Origin: an uncultured Clostridia bacterium
Lineage (GTDB): Bacteria; Bacillota; Clostridia; Christensenellales; Borkfalkiaceae
Assembly: GCA_944368925.1 (NCBI GenBank)
Contig: CALVXG010000009.1
Coordinates: 25,604-89,603 of the forward strand
Direction: 5' to 3'
Length of the DNA stretch: 64,000 nucleotides
Shown here: positions 46,401-54,940 of the stretch, piece after piece
Layout: the number at the start of each line of letters is the position of its first letter
Numbering within the stretch: the first letter of the stretch is position 1
Translations under genes and position numbers: made by a program
The notes under the pieces: generated by a model
Seen by the model: the letters and a program-made list of their open reading frames with translations, nothing else
Told to the model about the DNA's origin: nothing
Databases searched by the model: none

Positions 46401-47345
46401 TTATATCAAAAACTGACACATCAGCATCAAGACGGGTATGGTCACGATGCACAGAATCGTACTCATCAAAGTAGAAGCCGCCGCAGTCTCCCTGTCGCCG
46501 TTGTACATTTCCGCAAAATTCAGCGCGCTCGACGCGGCAGGCATTGCCGCAATGACATACAGCGCGACAAGCACATATCCGTCGATCGGCACAATCAGCG
46601 AAACCAGCAACATGATTCCCAAAGACAAAAGAGGCGAAACGATGAGTTTCACAAAAGTCGCCAGATAAACTTTTCCGTCGTTGACAAGGCGTATCGGCTT
46701 CATATCGGCAAGACGAACCCCGAGTATGATCATGGAAAGAGGCAGGGTCATATCCCCCAAATAGGAGATAGGAGTCATGACCTTTTCGGGTATCGGGACG
46801 TTGCAGAAGAAGAACGGCAACGCGATAATCACCGCGATCGTAGGAGGATTCAAAATGATTTTCAGTGCATTGATCCTCTTCTTCTCTCCCGTAATCGCAT
46901 AGACCCCCAACGTCCACGTCATTGCATTGAATGCGATATTGTAGACGACCGTATACAAAACAAGATCGGAATTATCCGGGAAAAGCATCTGCATTACCGG
47001 AATTCCCATAAAACCGACGTTTCCCAAATAAGAGGTTGCAACGCAGGCCCGCTTTGCCGCTTCGTCCTTGCTTTTCCAAAAGATAAGCCGCGCCACAAAG
47101 TACACCGCGAATTGCAGAACGACCGCAAACCCGATCACCCAAGCGAAATTGATCAGCATCCCGCTGTCGAACGGCTTATTGAAAAGCGACGCCATCATCA
47201 GAAACGGCTGCGATATGTACAGCAGCAAAACCGCCAGTACGCTGGCCGCCGTATCCGGGAAAAGTTTTACTTTCCGCAAAAAATAACCGGGCACCGCAAG
47301 CACTACAATAATGAGAACATTTAAAAACGTTGACAGGAAATCCAT
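46401..47345 (-). CDS. AEC-family auxin efflux carrier-type transporter
   Basis: 314 residues, about ten hydrophobic segments in two inverted five-helix repeats. NVGFMGIPVMQ in the first half and AMPAASSALNFAEMY in the second are typical of the AEC family (malate and other organic-acid or auxin-like carriers). The substrate is not evident and no metabolic genes adjoin. Monocistronic, convergent with mgtE. Confidence 0.85.
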   Translation of the reverse strand: MDFLSTFLNVLIIVVLAVPGYFLRKVKLFPDTAASVLAVLLLYISQPFLMMASLFNKPFDSGMLINFAWVIGFAVVLQFAVYFVARLIFWKSKDEAAKRACVATSYLGNVGFMGIPVMQMLFPDNSDLVLYTVVYNIAFNAMTWTLGVYAITGEKKRINALKIILNPPTIAVIIALPFFFCNVPIPEKVMTPISYLGDMTLPLSMIILGVRLADMKPIRLVNDGKVYLATFVKLIVSPLLSLGIMLLVSLIVPIDGYVLVALYVIAAMPAASSALNFAEMYNGDRETAAASTLMSTILCIVTIPVLMLMCQFLI

Positions 47346-47570
47346 AAAATTACTTTCCTTCGGTTTTTTTCATTTCCTCTCTTACCTCGCAATATTTTAA
47401 TACGACCGCTCCGATATGTCAATTATTTACAGCCGTTTAAATAACTTTATTTTTAAATTTCTCCGGACTGCCAACCCTTAAATATATCCGATATTTTGCC
47501 GCACATCCGATTAAGCCTAAAAGTATTATTACAGCGCTTCACACCTCAATAAATTTTGCAAAACAAATAT

Positions 47571-47607
47571 TGCCGCGGCGGGCATACTTTTCCTGCCGCG
47601 GCATTTT
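47571..47607. terminator. Terminator-like hairpin downstream of recN
   Basis: TGCCGCGGCGGG pairs with CCTGCCGCGGCA (one mismatch). Loop CATACTTTT matches that of the galE terminator. Confidence 0.65.
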
Positions 47608-47639
47608 AAACAAATTATGCGTCGGATAAACCGAACGAG

Positions 47640-49346
47640 TCAGTTCCCCTTGCCGGCCTTGTACCTTGCGCAGGAATCCAGCATCTCGGACGCAAGCGAA
47701 AGCGCGGCACTGCTCTCCGTGTTGCCGCCTATCAGACGTACAACCTCATTCAGGCGTCCTTCCTTATCCAGGGGAAGTATCTGTGTGACCGTCTTTCCGT
47801 CAGCCGTTTCATGTTTAGAGATGAGATAATTTTCGTCCGCCATCGCAGCGATCTGCGGAAGATGAGAGACGGCCAAAATCTGCGTATGCTTGGCGATATC
47901 CGCAAATTTCTCTGCCACGACGCGCGCTGTCTTACCGCTTATGCCCGCATCGATTTCATCAAAAATATAGGTGGAAATCTGATTGATATCAGACATATTT
48001 GTCTTGATTGCGAGCATCAAACGGCTCATTTCACCGCCGCTTATGACTTTATTCAGCGGTTTGAGCGGCTCCCCCGCATTCGCCGAAAAGAGAAAGGACA
48101 TTCTATCCAACCCCTCTGCCGTTGCCGATTTTGCGTCTTCCTCCGAAAAAGGAACAAACTCCGCACAGAAACGCGCGTTTTTGATATTCAAAGTTTTCAG
48201 ATCCTGCTCGACACGCCCGCAGAAATCTTCCGCGGTACGCTTGCGCAGCTGCGAAAGCTCACGGCACGCGTCGTAAATCTTGCGGAGCGTTTTCTCTTGC
48301 ATAACCGACAATTTGGAAAATTCTTCGTCGCAATGGGTAAGTAAGTCATACTCTTGCCGCACGGTATCCAAGTACGCATAGACCGCATCCACGGAATTGC
48401 CGTACTTTTTCATCAGCGAACGGATAAGATCCAGGCGCTCCTCCACACGATCGACTTCCTCTTCATTCCACGAAAGATTTTCAGCCAGCGCATTGAGCGA
48501 ATCGTGAATATCCTCCGCTTCCGCGGCTACATTCTCCAAACGCTCAAAAAGCTCCGCATATTCTTTCCCGTACGAATGAATTTCCGACAGCGCGTGACTC
48601 GCTCCGTTCAAACCGTCCAAAGCTCCGCCTTCCGCACCGAGATATTGCAAAGCTTCCGCACCCGCACGCATGATCTTTTCAAGATTGTTATAGAGAAGTT
48701 TTTTGGCTTTGAGTTCTTCCTCTTCCCCTTCTTTCAGTTCCGCACGCTCAATCTCATCGATCTGAAACTTCAAAATATCGATGCGCCTGCCGCGCGCCGC
48801 TTCATCTCCGCCCAAGGAAGAAAGTTTTTGCCGTATACTGCGATTTTCATTCAGAAGCGCCTTCAGTTTTTCTTTGACAGGCAGAATATCCGCACCGGCC
48901 GCTCTGTCGATCAGCGCGAGCTGATTCACTTCGCTCAAGAGATAGAAATGTTCGCTCTGCCCGTGTACGTCGACAAGGCCGGATGTGATCCTGCGCAACA
49001 TCGAGACATTGACCGTGCTCCCGTTCACCTTGATGCTGTTCCTGCCGTCCGCCGTATACCTGCGCGAAATAATGATCTCCTCATCCGGCTCGATGTCCAG
49101 ATCTTTGAGAATGTCACAGACGGATCCGTTATTTTCCAAGCGGAACACCGCGCTCACGCTGCATTCGCTTTCCCCGTGGCGGATCATTGAACGATCCGCT
49201 TTCGCGCCGAGCACAAAATTTATACTGTCCAGGATCACCGACTTTCCGGATCCCGTCTCCCCCGATAAAACATTCAGCCCCTGACCGAACTCGACCTCGG
49301 AATGTTCGATCAACGCTATGTTTTTAATGATCAGTCTGTCAAGCAT
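47640..49346 (-). CDS. recN: DNA repair protein RecN
   Basis: SMC-like ATPase in double-strand-break repair. 568 residues: Walker A GETGSGKSVILD near the N-terminus, two long coiled-coil arms around residues 155-360, and the C-terminal signature VISGGEMSRLMLA plus Walker B IFDEIDAGISG. Follows argR by eight bases in the classic Firmicutes order nadK-argR-recN. No LexA box is seen in front of it. Confidence 0.95.
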   Translation of the reverse strand: MLDRLIIKNIALIEHSEVEFGQGLNVLSGETGSGKSVILDSINFVLGAKADRSMIRHGESECSVSAVFRLENNGSVCDILKDLDIEPDEEIIISRRYTADGRNSIKVNGSTVNVSMLRRITSGLVDVHGQSEHFYLLSEVNQLALIDRAAGADILPVKEKLKALLNENRSIRQKLSSLGGDEAARGRRIDILKFQIDEIERAELKEGEEEELKAKKLLYNNLEKIMRAGAEALQYLGAEGGALDGLNGASHALSEIHSYGKEYAELFERLENVAAEAEDIHDSLNALAENLSWNEEEVDRVEERLDLIRSLMKKYGNSVDAVYAYLDTVRQEYDLLTHCDEEFSKLSVMQEKTLRKIYDACRELSQLRKRTAEDFCGRVEQDLKTLNIKNARFCAEFVPFSEEDAKSATAEGLDRMSFLFSANAGEPLKPLNKVISGGEMSRLMLAIKTNMSDINQISTYIFDEIDAGISGKTARVVAEKFADIAKHTQILAVSHLPQIAAMADENYLISKHETADGKTVTQILPLDKEGRLNEVVRLIGGNTESSAALSLASEMLDSCARYKAGKGN

Positions 49347-49353
49347 ATTTCTC

Positions 49354-49803
49354 TCATTTTAAAAACTCGTTCAGCTTTTCGACGACGACTTTCGCCTTCT
49401 CCTCGCTCTCCGCGACGATCAGCAGCGTATCGTCGCCCGCTATCGACCCCACGATCTCCGGGAAATTCAATTTGTCCACGATCATGCCCGCGTTGCTCCC
49501 GTTGCCGCGAAGCGTCTTGATGACTACCTGGTTGAGCGCCGACCGCATGGACAAAACGCACTCTCTGAACAGGTTGTGCATCTTCGGCGATATCTTATTG
49601 TTCCCGTCGTCGATATAGGCATACCGATATTTCTTCTCCACGCCCGCCACTTTAAAAAGGCGCAGTTCCTTGATATCCCGCGATACCGTCGCCTGAGTCA
49701 CGCTATAATTTCGTTTATTCAGTTCCGAACACAGTTCTTCCTGCGTTTCGATTTCCTTGCCCGATATGATTTCCAGAATGGCTGCCTGTCTTCCGCTACG
49801 CAT
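49354..49803 (-). CDS. argR: Arginine repressor
   Basis: 149 residues. N-terminal winged helix with YSVTQATVSRDIKEL (DNA recognition) and a C-terminal oligomerisation/arginine-binding domain with NAGMIVDKL and EIVGSIAGDDTLLI. Hexamer that represses arginine synthesis when arginine is bound. GAGGG six bases before the ATG; 11 bases after nadK. Confidence 0.93.
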   Translation of the reverse strand: MRSGRQAAILEIISGKEIETQEELCSELNKRNYSVTQATVSRDIKELRLFKVAGVEKKYRYAYIDDGNNKISPKMHNLFRECVLSMRSALNQVVIKTLRGNGSNAGMIVDKLNFPEIVGSIAGDDTLLIVAESEEKAKVVVEKLNEFLK

Positions 49804-49814
49804 CTTTAACCCTC

Positions 49815-50624
49815 TTATTTACTCCATTTATTCAACTTAAATAACAGCTTATTGAAAAAATTGCTGTCGTGCCGCTTTATAAACTCCACATCGAAATCTG
49901 CTTTTGCGATCCTTGCGCTCGCACCGTCTTTCAGTACGCATTCAAACCTTCCGTCACAGTACAATGAAAGGCTCGGCCCCTCCTCGCACAGCTCGATCCG
50001 CATCAGACTCGAATCGGCAAACACGATGGGCCTGTTATGAAGGGAATGCGCGCAGACGGGCGTAAGAATAAAAGCTTCTATGTTCGGGGTAAGGATCGAC
50101 CCGCCCGCCGATAAAGAATAGGCCGTCGACCCCGTCGGCGTGCTGACGATCACCCCGTCGCCCACAAATTTATCCACTTCGTTTCCGTCTATACTGACCG
50201 AAACCGCCACGACGTTGTCGTCCGCAGAAGGATTATAACTGCGTTGAAACACCGCGTCATTCAGTGCAAAAAAAGTCTTCCCCTCTGCGTTTACCTGCAG
50301 AACACTCCTGCGTTCGGTGTCAAAGTCACCCCGCACCAGCAGCGCCACGGCCTCCGAGACCTGTTCGCCTTCAAATTCCGTCAAAAAGCCTAAATTCCCG
50401 GCATTGATCCCCAGCAATTTGATCCCGCGCTTTCCCGCTTCGATCGCCACTTTCAAAATGGTGCCGTCTCCGCCCAGCACGATCAGAATATCGATCACTC
50501 CGATTTGCTCGACACTATCGTAAATCTGCGGCTCGATGCCGTTCTGTCTGAGCAAAGAAAGCAGATCATTCTCTATCAATAAAAACTTTTTTGCTGCCCG
50601 ATTGCAGTACACTCCGACTTTCAT
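49815..50624 (-). CDS. nadK: NAD kinase
   Basis: Phosphorylates NAD to NADP, cytoplasmic. 269 residues. GGDGTILK (catalytic Asp), NAGNLGFLTE, the NE/D-type motif LNDAV and TPTGSTAYSLSAGG are in place. The ATG at 50624 (MKVGVYCNRA) is correct for the family; an in-frame ATG at 50651 falls inside the promoter. It is six bases after TATAAT and has no Shine-Dalgarno sequence, so the mRNA is predicted leaderless. Heads the nadK-argR-recN operon. Confidence 0.94.
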   Translation of the reverse strand: MKVGVYCNRAAKKFLLIENDLLSLLRQNGIEPQIYDSVEQIGVIDILIVLGGDGTILKVAIEAGKRGIKLLGINAGNLGFLTEFEGEQVSEAVALLVRGDFDTERRSVLQVNAEGKTFFALNDAVFQRSYNPSADDNVVAVSVSIDGNEVDKFVGDGVIVSTPTGSTAYSLSAGGSILTPNIEAFILTPVCAHSLHNRPIVFADSSLMRIELCEEGPSLSLYCDGRFECVLKDGASARIAKADFDVEFIKRHDSNFFNKLLFKLNKWSK

Positions 50625-50630
50625 GGTTTT

Positions 50631-50659
50631 ATTATACAATATTTTATACATTTATGCAA
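50631..50659 (-). promoter_or_regulatory. Promoter positioned for leaderless transcription of nadK
   Basis: Minus strand TTGCAT, 17 bases, TATAAT, AAAACC, ATG. Third case of this exact spacing in the window. Confidence 0.7.
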
Positions 50660-50693
50660 TCAAATTGTATAAAATCATTCATTTTTTCCAAAG

Positions 50694-50717
50694 AAAAAAA
50701 CGCCGCCGCGCGGCGCC
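50694..50717 (-). terminator. Terminator of the hypothetical gene at 50735
   Basis: GC-only hairpin (CGCCGCGCGGCG) followed by seven T residues on the minus strand. Confidence 0.7.
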
Positions 50718-50734
50718 TTGCTCAAAGATTCGTT

Positions 50735-51037
50735 TCACTCCCGCAAAAGGCTCTTACGTAAAAATTCGGGAAGAAAAATTCCGATGCCCGCATCTTCCAG
50801 TGAATCCAACAGATCGGTAAAAATGCCGCAGACATCCGAACGGTTTTTAAAAAATTCGCTTTCGGGATATTCTTCCCGATACATCGGCAATCCCGTAGCA
50901 AGATCGATCAGCTCTTCTATGTACTGCCCAAACAATGCCGCATTGTCCGACAAAAATTTGCATTGCCGCTCTACGGCTTCCCTGTCCCTTTCGTAATTTT
51001 CCCCGTGATTTCCGTCTTGTTTCAAATCCGTAACCAT
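50735..51037 (-). CDS. Hypothetical acidic protein
   Basis: 100 residues, rich in Glu and Asp, no membrane segment or signal peptide, predicted mostly helical. Not recognised. Supported as a gene by a consensus promoter about 40 bases upstream and a terminator right after it. The ribosome site is weak (GAGAAAATTTTT before the ATG). Function unknown. Confidence 0.6.
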   Translation of the reverse strand: MVTDLKQDGNHGENYERDREAVERQCKFLSDNAALFGQYIEELIDLATGLPMYREEYPESEFFKNRSDVCGIFTDLLDSLEDAGIGIFLPEFLRKSLLRE

Positions 51038-51079
51038 AAAAATTTTCTCAGCCTGCCAGAAAAAATTTTTTCACTCTTT

Positions 51080-51108
51080 ATTTTAGCTGAGTCGCCGTAA
51101 AAAGTCAA
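51080..51108 (-). promoter_or_regulatory. Promoter of the hypothetical gene
   Basis: Minus strand TTGACT, 17 bases, TAAAAT. Confidence 0.7.
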
Positions 51109-51181
51109 TAATCTCCACTCCGTAAAATTAATAAAATTCATAAAAATTCACATATTGTTGCAATTTGTTCCAAACTTATAC

Positions 51182-51216
51182 AAATGCCGCCGCAAAAAAT
51201 ATTTGCGGCGGCATTT
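51182..51216. terminator. Terminator of the SDR gene
   Basis: Perfect 15-bp stem AAATGCCGCCGCAAA with a 5-base loop. Confidence 0.8.
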
Positions 51217-51263
51217 TATGGTCGGTGCTTTATAGTCTTTGCGGCTTTGTAGGCCTCAGATTT

Positions 51264-52124
51264 TTACTGTTTGTACATTTTTCGGTTGATGAACTGTGAT
51301 GCCTTATCGGGCAGCAATCTTCCCGCGACCGCATAAAATTTGTTCCGGCCGCCGCATTGCGTCAAGAGCGGCGGATGCTTCTCGCACAGCACCTCGGCCA
51401 CTTCCCGCGCGACCTCACCCGCACTCATACCGCCCTGTTCCATGTTTGCCAGAGCAGCGGCTGCGCTTTTGACCCTTTCCGCATATTCGTGCGTACTTTC
51501 CGCCCCGTATATCTTTCGCTTAAACGTAAACCCTGTGGAAGTCCCTCCCGGCTGCACCGCACTCACGCGGATATTGTACGGCCGAAGTTCGATATCCGCA
51601 CTCTTTGCCAGCATATTCACCGCCGCCTTCGAACTGCTGTAAAAGCTGTCGAAGGCGATCGGAAAAGTTGCACCCATGGAGCTGATGATCAAAATCCGCC
51701 CGCCTCTCTTCTTGAGAAACGGAACGACGGCTTTGATCGCGCGCAGCGCGCCGAAATAGTTGATTTCAAAGAGATAGCGATAATCTCGTTCCTCGGCGTA
51801 CTCGATCGGCGCCGCCATCGAAAAGCCCGCACAGTATACCAATCCGTACAGATTTTCCGTCTGAGCCGCGATCTCTGCGATCGCCTTTTCCATTACGTTG
51901 CCGTCAGAGATGTCGGCCGTATAATTTTTGACGCGGCTCAATGCACAGGGAGTCCTGGATATATTCGCCACCGAAAAATTCCGCCCCAACATGCGCAGGG
52001 CCGTCTCGAAGCCGATCCCCGAAGACGCCCCCACGAGTATAACCGTTTTTTTCAATTTTTCCAGCCGATCTGTTTTGGACTTATTCGGATTTGTCGGCGT
52101 TTCGCTTTTTTCCGTTTTATTCAT
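51264..52124 (-). CDS. Short-chain dehydrogenase/reductase
   Basis: 286 residues. Rossmann fold with the cofactor loop GASSGIGFETA, the structural motif NYFGALRA region, catalytic Ser in IISSMGA and the Tyr-x3-Lys pair in FYSSSKAA. NAD(P)-dependent oxidoreductase of unknown substrate. The first 25 residues are a hydrophilic Lys/Thr/Pro-rich tail not seen in most SDRs. Follows the ZIP gene by 47 bases. The ATG lies six bases after CATAAT, but the -35 is poor and no ribosome site is clear. Confidence 0.85.
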   Translation of the reverse strand: MNKTEKSETPTNPNKSKTDRLEKLKKTVILVGASSGIGFETALRMLGRNFSVANISRTPCALSRVKNYTADISDGNVMEKAIAEIAAQTENLYGLVYCAGFSMAAPIEYAEERDYRYLFEINYFGALRAIKAVVPFLKKRGGRILIISSMGATFPIAFDSFYSSSKAAVNMLAKSADIELRPYNIRVSAVQPGGTSTGFTFKRKIYGAESTHEYAERVKSAAAALANMEQGGMSAGEVAREVAEVLCEKHPPLLTQCGGRNKFYAVAGRLLPDKASQFINRKMYKQ

Positions 52125-52171
52125 GTTCCGATTATGGCCAAAACAAAGAATCTTATTCGCTTTTTCGGAAA

Positions 52172-52957
52172 TTATCCCAATAAAACGTCCAAAAGCATCA
52201 TCAAGGCAAATCCGACCGAAACGCCGCATACGGCGGTCGTCTTCCCCTCGTTTACGCAAGAGGGAATCAGTTCGGAACAGGAAACGGCGATCATGGCGCC
52301 TGCCGAAAAGGACAGCGCCCACGGCAACAGCGCGGAAATGAAGCCGACGGCGATCGCTCCGAGAACACCCGCCAACACTTCCACAAACCCTGAAAACTGC
52401 CCGAAGAAAAACGCCTTGCCCGCTGTAAAGCCCTGCTTGCGCAGCGGAACGGATACGCAAAGTCCTTCAGGAAAATTCTGAATGCCGATTCCGACCGCCA
52501 GCATGACCGCCGCGATCCAGGAATTGAAATCGCCGCTAAGCGATCCGAACGCGACACCTACGGCAAAGCCTTCGGGTATGTTGTGCAGCGTTATGGCAAA
52601 ACAAGCCAATGCCCCGCTTCGGAAATTATCTTTTGAAAACAACTTCATGCGCGACATCGAAAAGTCGGACAACAGAATAAAGGCACACCCGAGCAAGAAT
52701 CCGGCCGACAAAACCAAGGCAGTCACAGCAGAAGAACGCGCGCTTTCCAGCCTTTCCGCCGCGGGCAGCAAAAGCGAAAAGAAACTTGCCGCGATCATAA
52801 TTCCCGCGGCCGTTCCCTGCATGACATTCAACGCCCTCGCATTGAATTTTCCGGATATAAAAACAAAAGCAGCGCCCAATGCGGTCATGAACCACGTAAA
52901 TAAGGTTGCAAACAACGCCTGAAGCCACACGGGCTGCTGCATCAGCCACTCAATCAT
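52172..52957 (-). CDS. ZIP-family divalent metal transporter
   Basis: 261 residues with eight hydrophobic segments. The metal-binding helices IV and V show HNIPEGFAVGV and QNFPEGLCVSV, diagnostic of ZIP transporters (zinc, and sometimes iron or manganese import). The usual His in the second motif is Gln, as in some bacterial members. GGAGG lies seven bases before the ATG. Followed by the SDR gene on the same strand. Confidence 0.9.
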   Translation of the reverse strand: MIEWLMQQPVWLQALFATLFTWFMTALGAAFVFISGKFNARALNVMQGTAAGIMIAASFFSLLLPAAERLESARSSAVTALVLSAGFLLGCAFILLSDFSMSRMKLFSKDNFRSGALACFAITLHNIPEGFAVGVAFGSLSGDFNSWIAAVMLAVGIGIQNFPEGLCVSVPLRKQGFTAGKAFFFGQFSGFVEVLAGVLGAIAVGFISALLPWALSFSAGAMIAVSCSELIPSCVNEGKTTAVCGVSVGFALMMLLDVLLG

Positions 52958-53095
52958 ACTTTTCCTCCGTAAAAGCCCTTATTAGTATTGTATTCCGTCC
53001 GATACGGGTTTTGTGCGCCTACGCGCAGAGAAAAAGTCTTCAAAGAAATTGCATTCACAAATTTTTCGCCGATTTTATTAATCTTACGGGTGCAA

Positions 53096-53121
53096 AAAAG
53101 CCTCCGATTTCGGAGGCTTTT
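53096..53121 (-). terminator. Terminator of the Fe-S operon
   Basis: AAAAGCCTCCGA / TCGGAGGCTTTT hairpin 22 bases past the sufB-like stop. Confidence 0.8.
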
Positions 53122-53142
53122 AAATACATATTAAGTATACAG

Positions 53143-54060
53143 TTAATTGAGGAAGCCCTGAATGACGGCGTCTTCCGCTTCCTGTTCGGTCAAGCCGAGA
53201 CTCATCAGTTTCAAGAGCTGTTCTCCCGCGATCTTCCCGACAGCCGCTTCGTGCACGAGACTGGCCAGCGGACTGACTGCATCGATCTTCGGGGTCGAAA
53301 TGATCCGCGCAGAATCGAGGACGATCCCGTCGCATTCCACATGCCCGAAGCACTCGTTTTTTCCGATCATGTCCGAACGGAAGGCCTGTTTGCTGTTCCC
53401 GCGGGCGACGCTGCGGCTGACAATATCCGCCCTGCTGTTCTTTCCGTTCAGCTTGACGCGAAAATCTGTAATCGCCTCTTCCTGCCCATCGGTCAGAATT
53501 TTCTCCTTGACGATCAGCTGCGCATTTTTTCCGACCGTCGCAAAAGTCTTTCTGTCCGTTGCCGTTACGCCGCCCAGCTGCGTCGCTTCCAGAATAAAAC
53601 AAGCTCCTTCCTTCAAATAAATTTTTGTGACGGGGTCAAAAACCTTTTTGCCGGTACCGTCCCCGTTTGCGTAATGCCGTTCCACATAGCGGACTTTTGC
53701 ATTCTTCGAAACATAAAACGTATGAATGCCGTCGTGTTCGGCATCTGAGCACGTCGCGTTGTGAATGCCGCAACCCGCCACGATCGTCACGTCTGCGTTT
53801 TCGCCGATGTAAAAATCGTTGTAGACCGTATCGCGGAAATCTCCGACCGTAAGAAGTACGGGAATATGCACCGACTTGTTTTTGACGTTCGGCTTTACGA
53901 TGATATCGATCCCGTCTTTATCTGTTTTCGGAACGATCTCAATGTCGCTGTCCGACCTGCGCGCCAGCAATTTTCCGTTTTTGCGAATATTGAAACTTCC
54001 CTCCGGAATGCCGTGAAGATCGGCGATCGTTTCCAGAAGCTGTTCATCGGTTTTATCCAT
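53143..54060 (-). CDS. SufB/SufD-family Fe-S scaffold protein, minimal type
   Basis: 305 residues, far shorter than SufB (about 470). SufBD beta-helix core with AGCGIHNATCSDAEHDGIHTFYV and a C-terminal helix domain with VHEAAVGKIAGEQLLKLMSLGL. The HEA is the SufB-type Glu. The position of the essential E. coli SufB Cys405 appears to be Ala (LDSARIISTPKID). It overlaps sufC by eight bases, and no SufS, SufU or SufE lies nearby. This fits the two-gene SUF-like minimal system (SMS) described from anaerobes and archaea, in which SmsB works with SmsC. Confidence 0.85.
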   Translation of the reverse strand: MDKTDEQLLETIADLHGIPEGSFNIRKNGKLLARRSDSDIEIVPKTDKDGIDIIVKPNVKNKSVHIPVLLTVGDFRDTVYNDFYIGENADVTIVAGCGIHNATCSDAEHDGIHTFYVSKNAKVRYVERHYANGDGTGKKVFDPVTKIYLKEGACFILEATQLGGVTATDRKTFATVGKNAQLIVKEKILTDGQEEAITDFRVKLNGKNSRADIVSRSVARGNSKQAFRSDMIGKNECFGHVECDGIVLDSARIISTPKIDAVSPLASLVHEAAVGKIAGEQLLKLMSLGLTEQEAEDAVIQGFLN

Positions 54061-54784
54061 TTGCGTTCTCCTTTACATTCCGCCAGCAGAGAGACGGCTG
54101 TTTGGTGATTTTCGAAAACATCTCTTCTCTCTTTCCCGCACAGATGAGTTTGTCGTTATCAAACAAAACGATCTTGTCCGCCGTTTCCATGATCCTTTGC
54201 TGATGCGATACGATGATTACCGTTTTATCGTGCAGTTTTTCAAACACTTTGACGAGATCTTCAAAACTCCACAAGTCGATCCCCGCTTCCGGTTCGTCCA
54301 GCAAAAAGACTGCGCCGCCTTTGGCAATCGCCATCGCCAGTTCGATTCTCTTCAGCTCTCCGCCCGAAAGCGTTCCGTCGACGGCGCGGTCGATATAGTT
54401 GCGCGCACAAAGTCCGACCGAAGACAGGCATTCACACATGCCGTCCGTGTCCAGCTTCCTGCCGCAGGCAAGCTCCAAGAGTTTTTTTACGGTGATCCCC
54501 TTGAAACGGACGGGCTGCTGAAATGCGATCGTAAATCCGTTGCGCGCACGCTCGGTTATACTCATCTGCGTAATATCTTTCCCGTTAAAGCAAATCGTAC
54601 CAGACGTCGGCTTTTCAAATCCCATTAAAATTTTGATCAGCGTCGATTTCCCGCTCCCGTTCGGCCCGGTAATTACGCTGATTTCTCCGCTCTCAAAGCT
54701 GAGATTCACGTTTTTCAGGATATCCTGTCTTTTTCCTGTCTGTTCGTCTTTCACGGAATAACAGACGTTTTTCAGTTCGAGCAT
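54053..54784 (-). CDS. sufC: SufC-type ABC ATPase of the Fe-S system
   Basis: 243 residues. Walker A GPNGSGKST, signature LSGGELKR, Walker B AVFLLDEPEAGIDL and switch His in VIIVSHQQR. The ATPase forms a complex with the SufB-like protein during Fe-S cluster assembly. AGGAG is six bases before the ATG. First gene of the two-gene operon; the promoter lies inside the hairpin that follows purB. Confidence 0.9.
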   Translation of the reverse strand: MLELKNVCYSVKDEQTGKRQDILKNVNLSFESGEISVITGPNGSGKSTLIKILMGFEKPTSGTICFNGKDITQMSITERARNGFTIAFQQPVRFKGITVKKLLELACGRKLDTDGMCECLSSVGLCARNYIDRAVDGTLSGGELKRIELAMAIAKGGAVFLLDEPEAGIDLWSFEDLVKVFEKLHDKTVIIVSHQQRIMETADKIVLFDNDKLICAGKREEMFSKITKQPSLCWRNVKENANG

Positions 54785-54837
54785 ACTCCACTCCTTCTTT
54801 CGGACAATTCGTCTTTAGTATCTGCGATTCAACTAGA

Positions 54838-54866
54838 ATTATAAACAATCGGCAGCCCGCCGTCAA
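54838..54866 (-). promoter_or_regulatory. Promoter of the Fe-S operon, overlapping a hairpin
   Basis: Minus strand TTGACG, 17 bases, TATAAT. The spacer is one arm of the purB hairpin and the -35 sits in its loop. Confidence 0.7.
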
Positions 54867-54885
54867 ACGTTTCTGCGGGCTGCCG
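54850..54885 (-). terminator. Terminator-like hairpin after purB
   Basis: CGGCAGCCCGC / GCGGGCTGCCG, 14-base loop. Moderate T content follows on the minus strand. Confidence 0.65.
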
Positions 54886-54940
54886 AAATATTTTTTCCCT
54901 TCAATATACCGTCAATTCTGTCTCCGTTCCGACGCAAACT

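Noticed and set aside
52122-52136. Possible fourth leaderless start at the SDR gene (CATAAT, six bases, ATG)
   Set aside because: The -35 is poor (CGAATA) and the gene probably belongs to the ZIP transcript.
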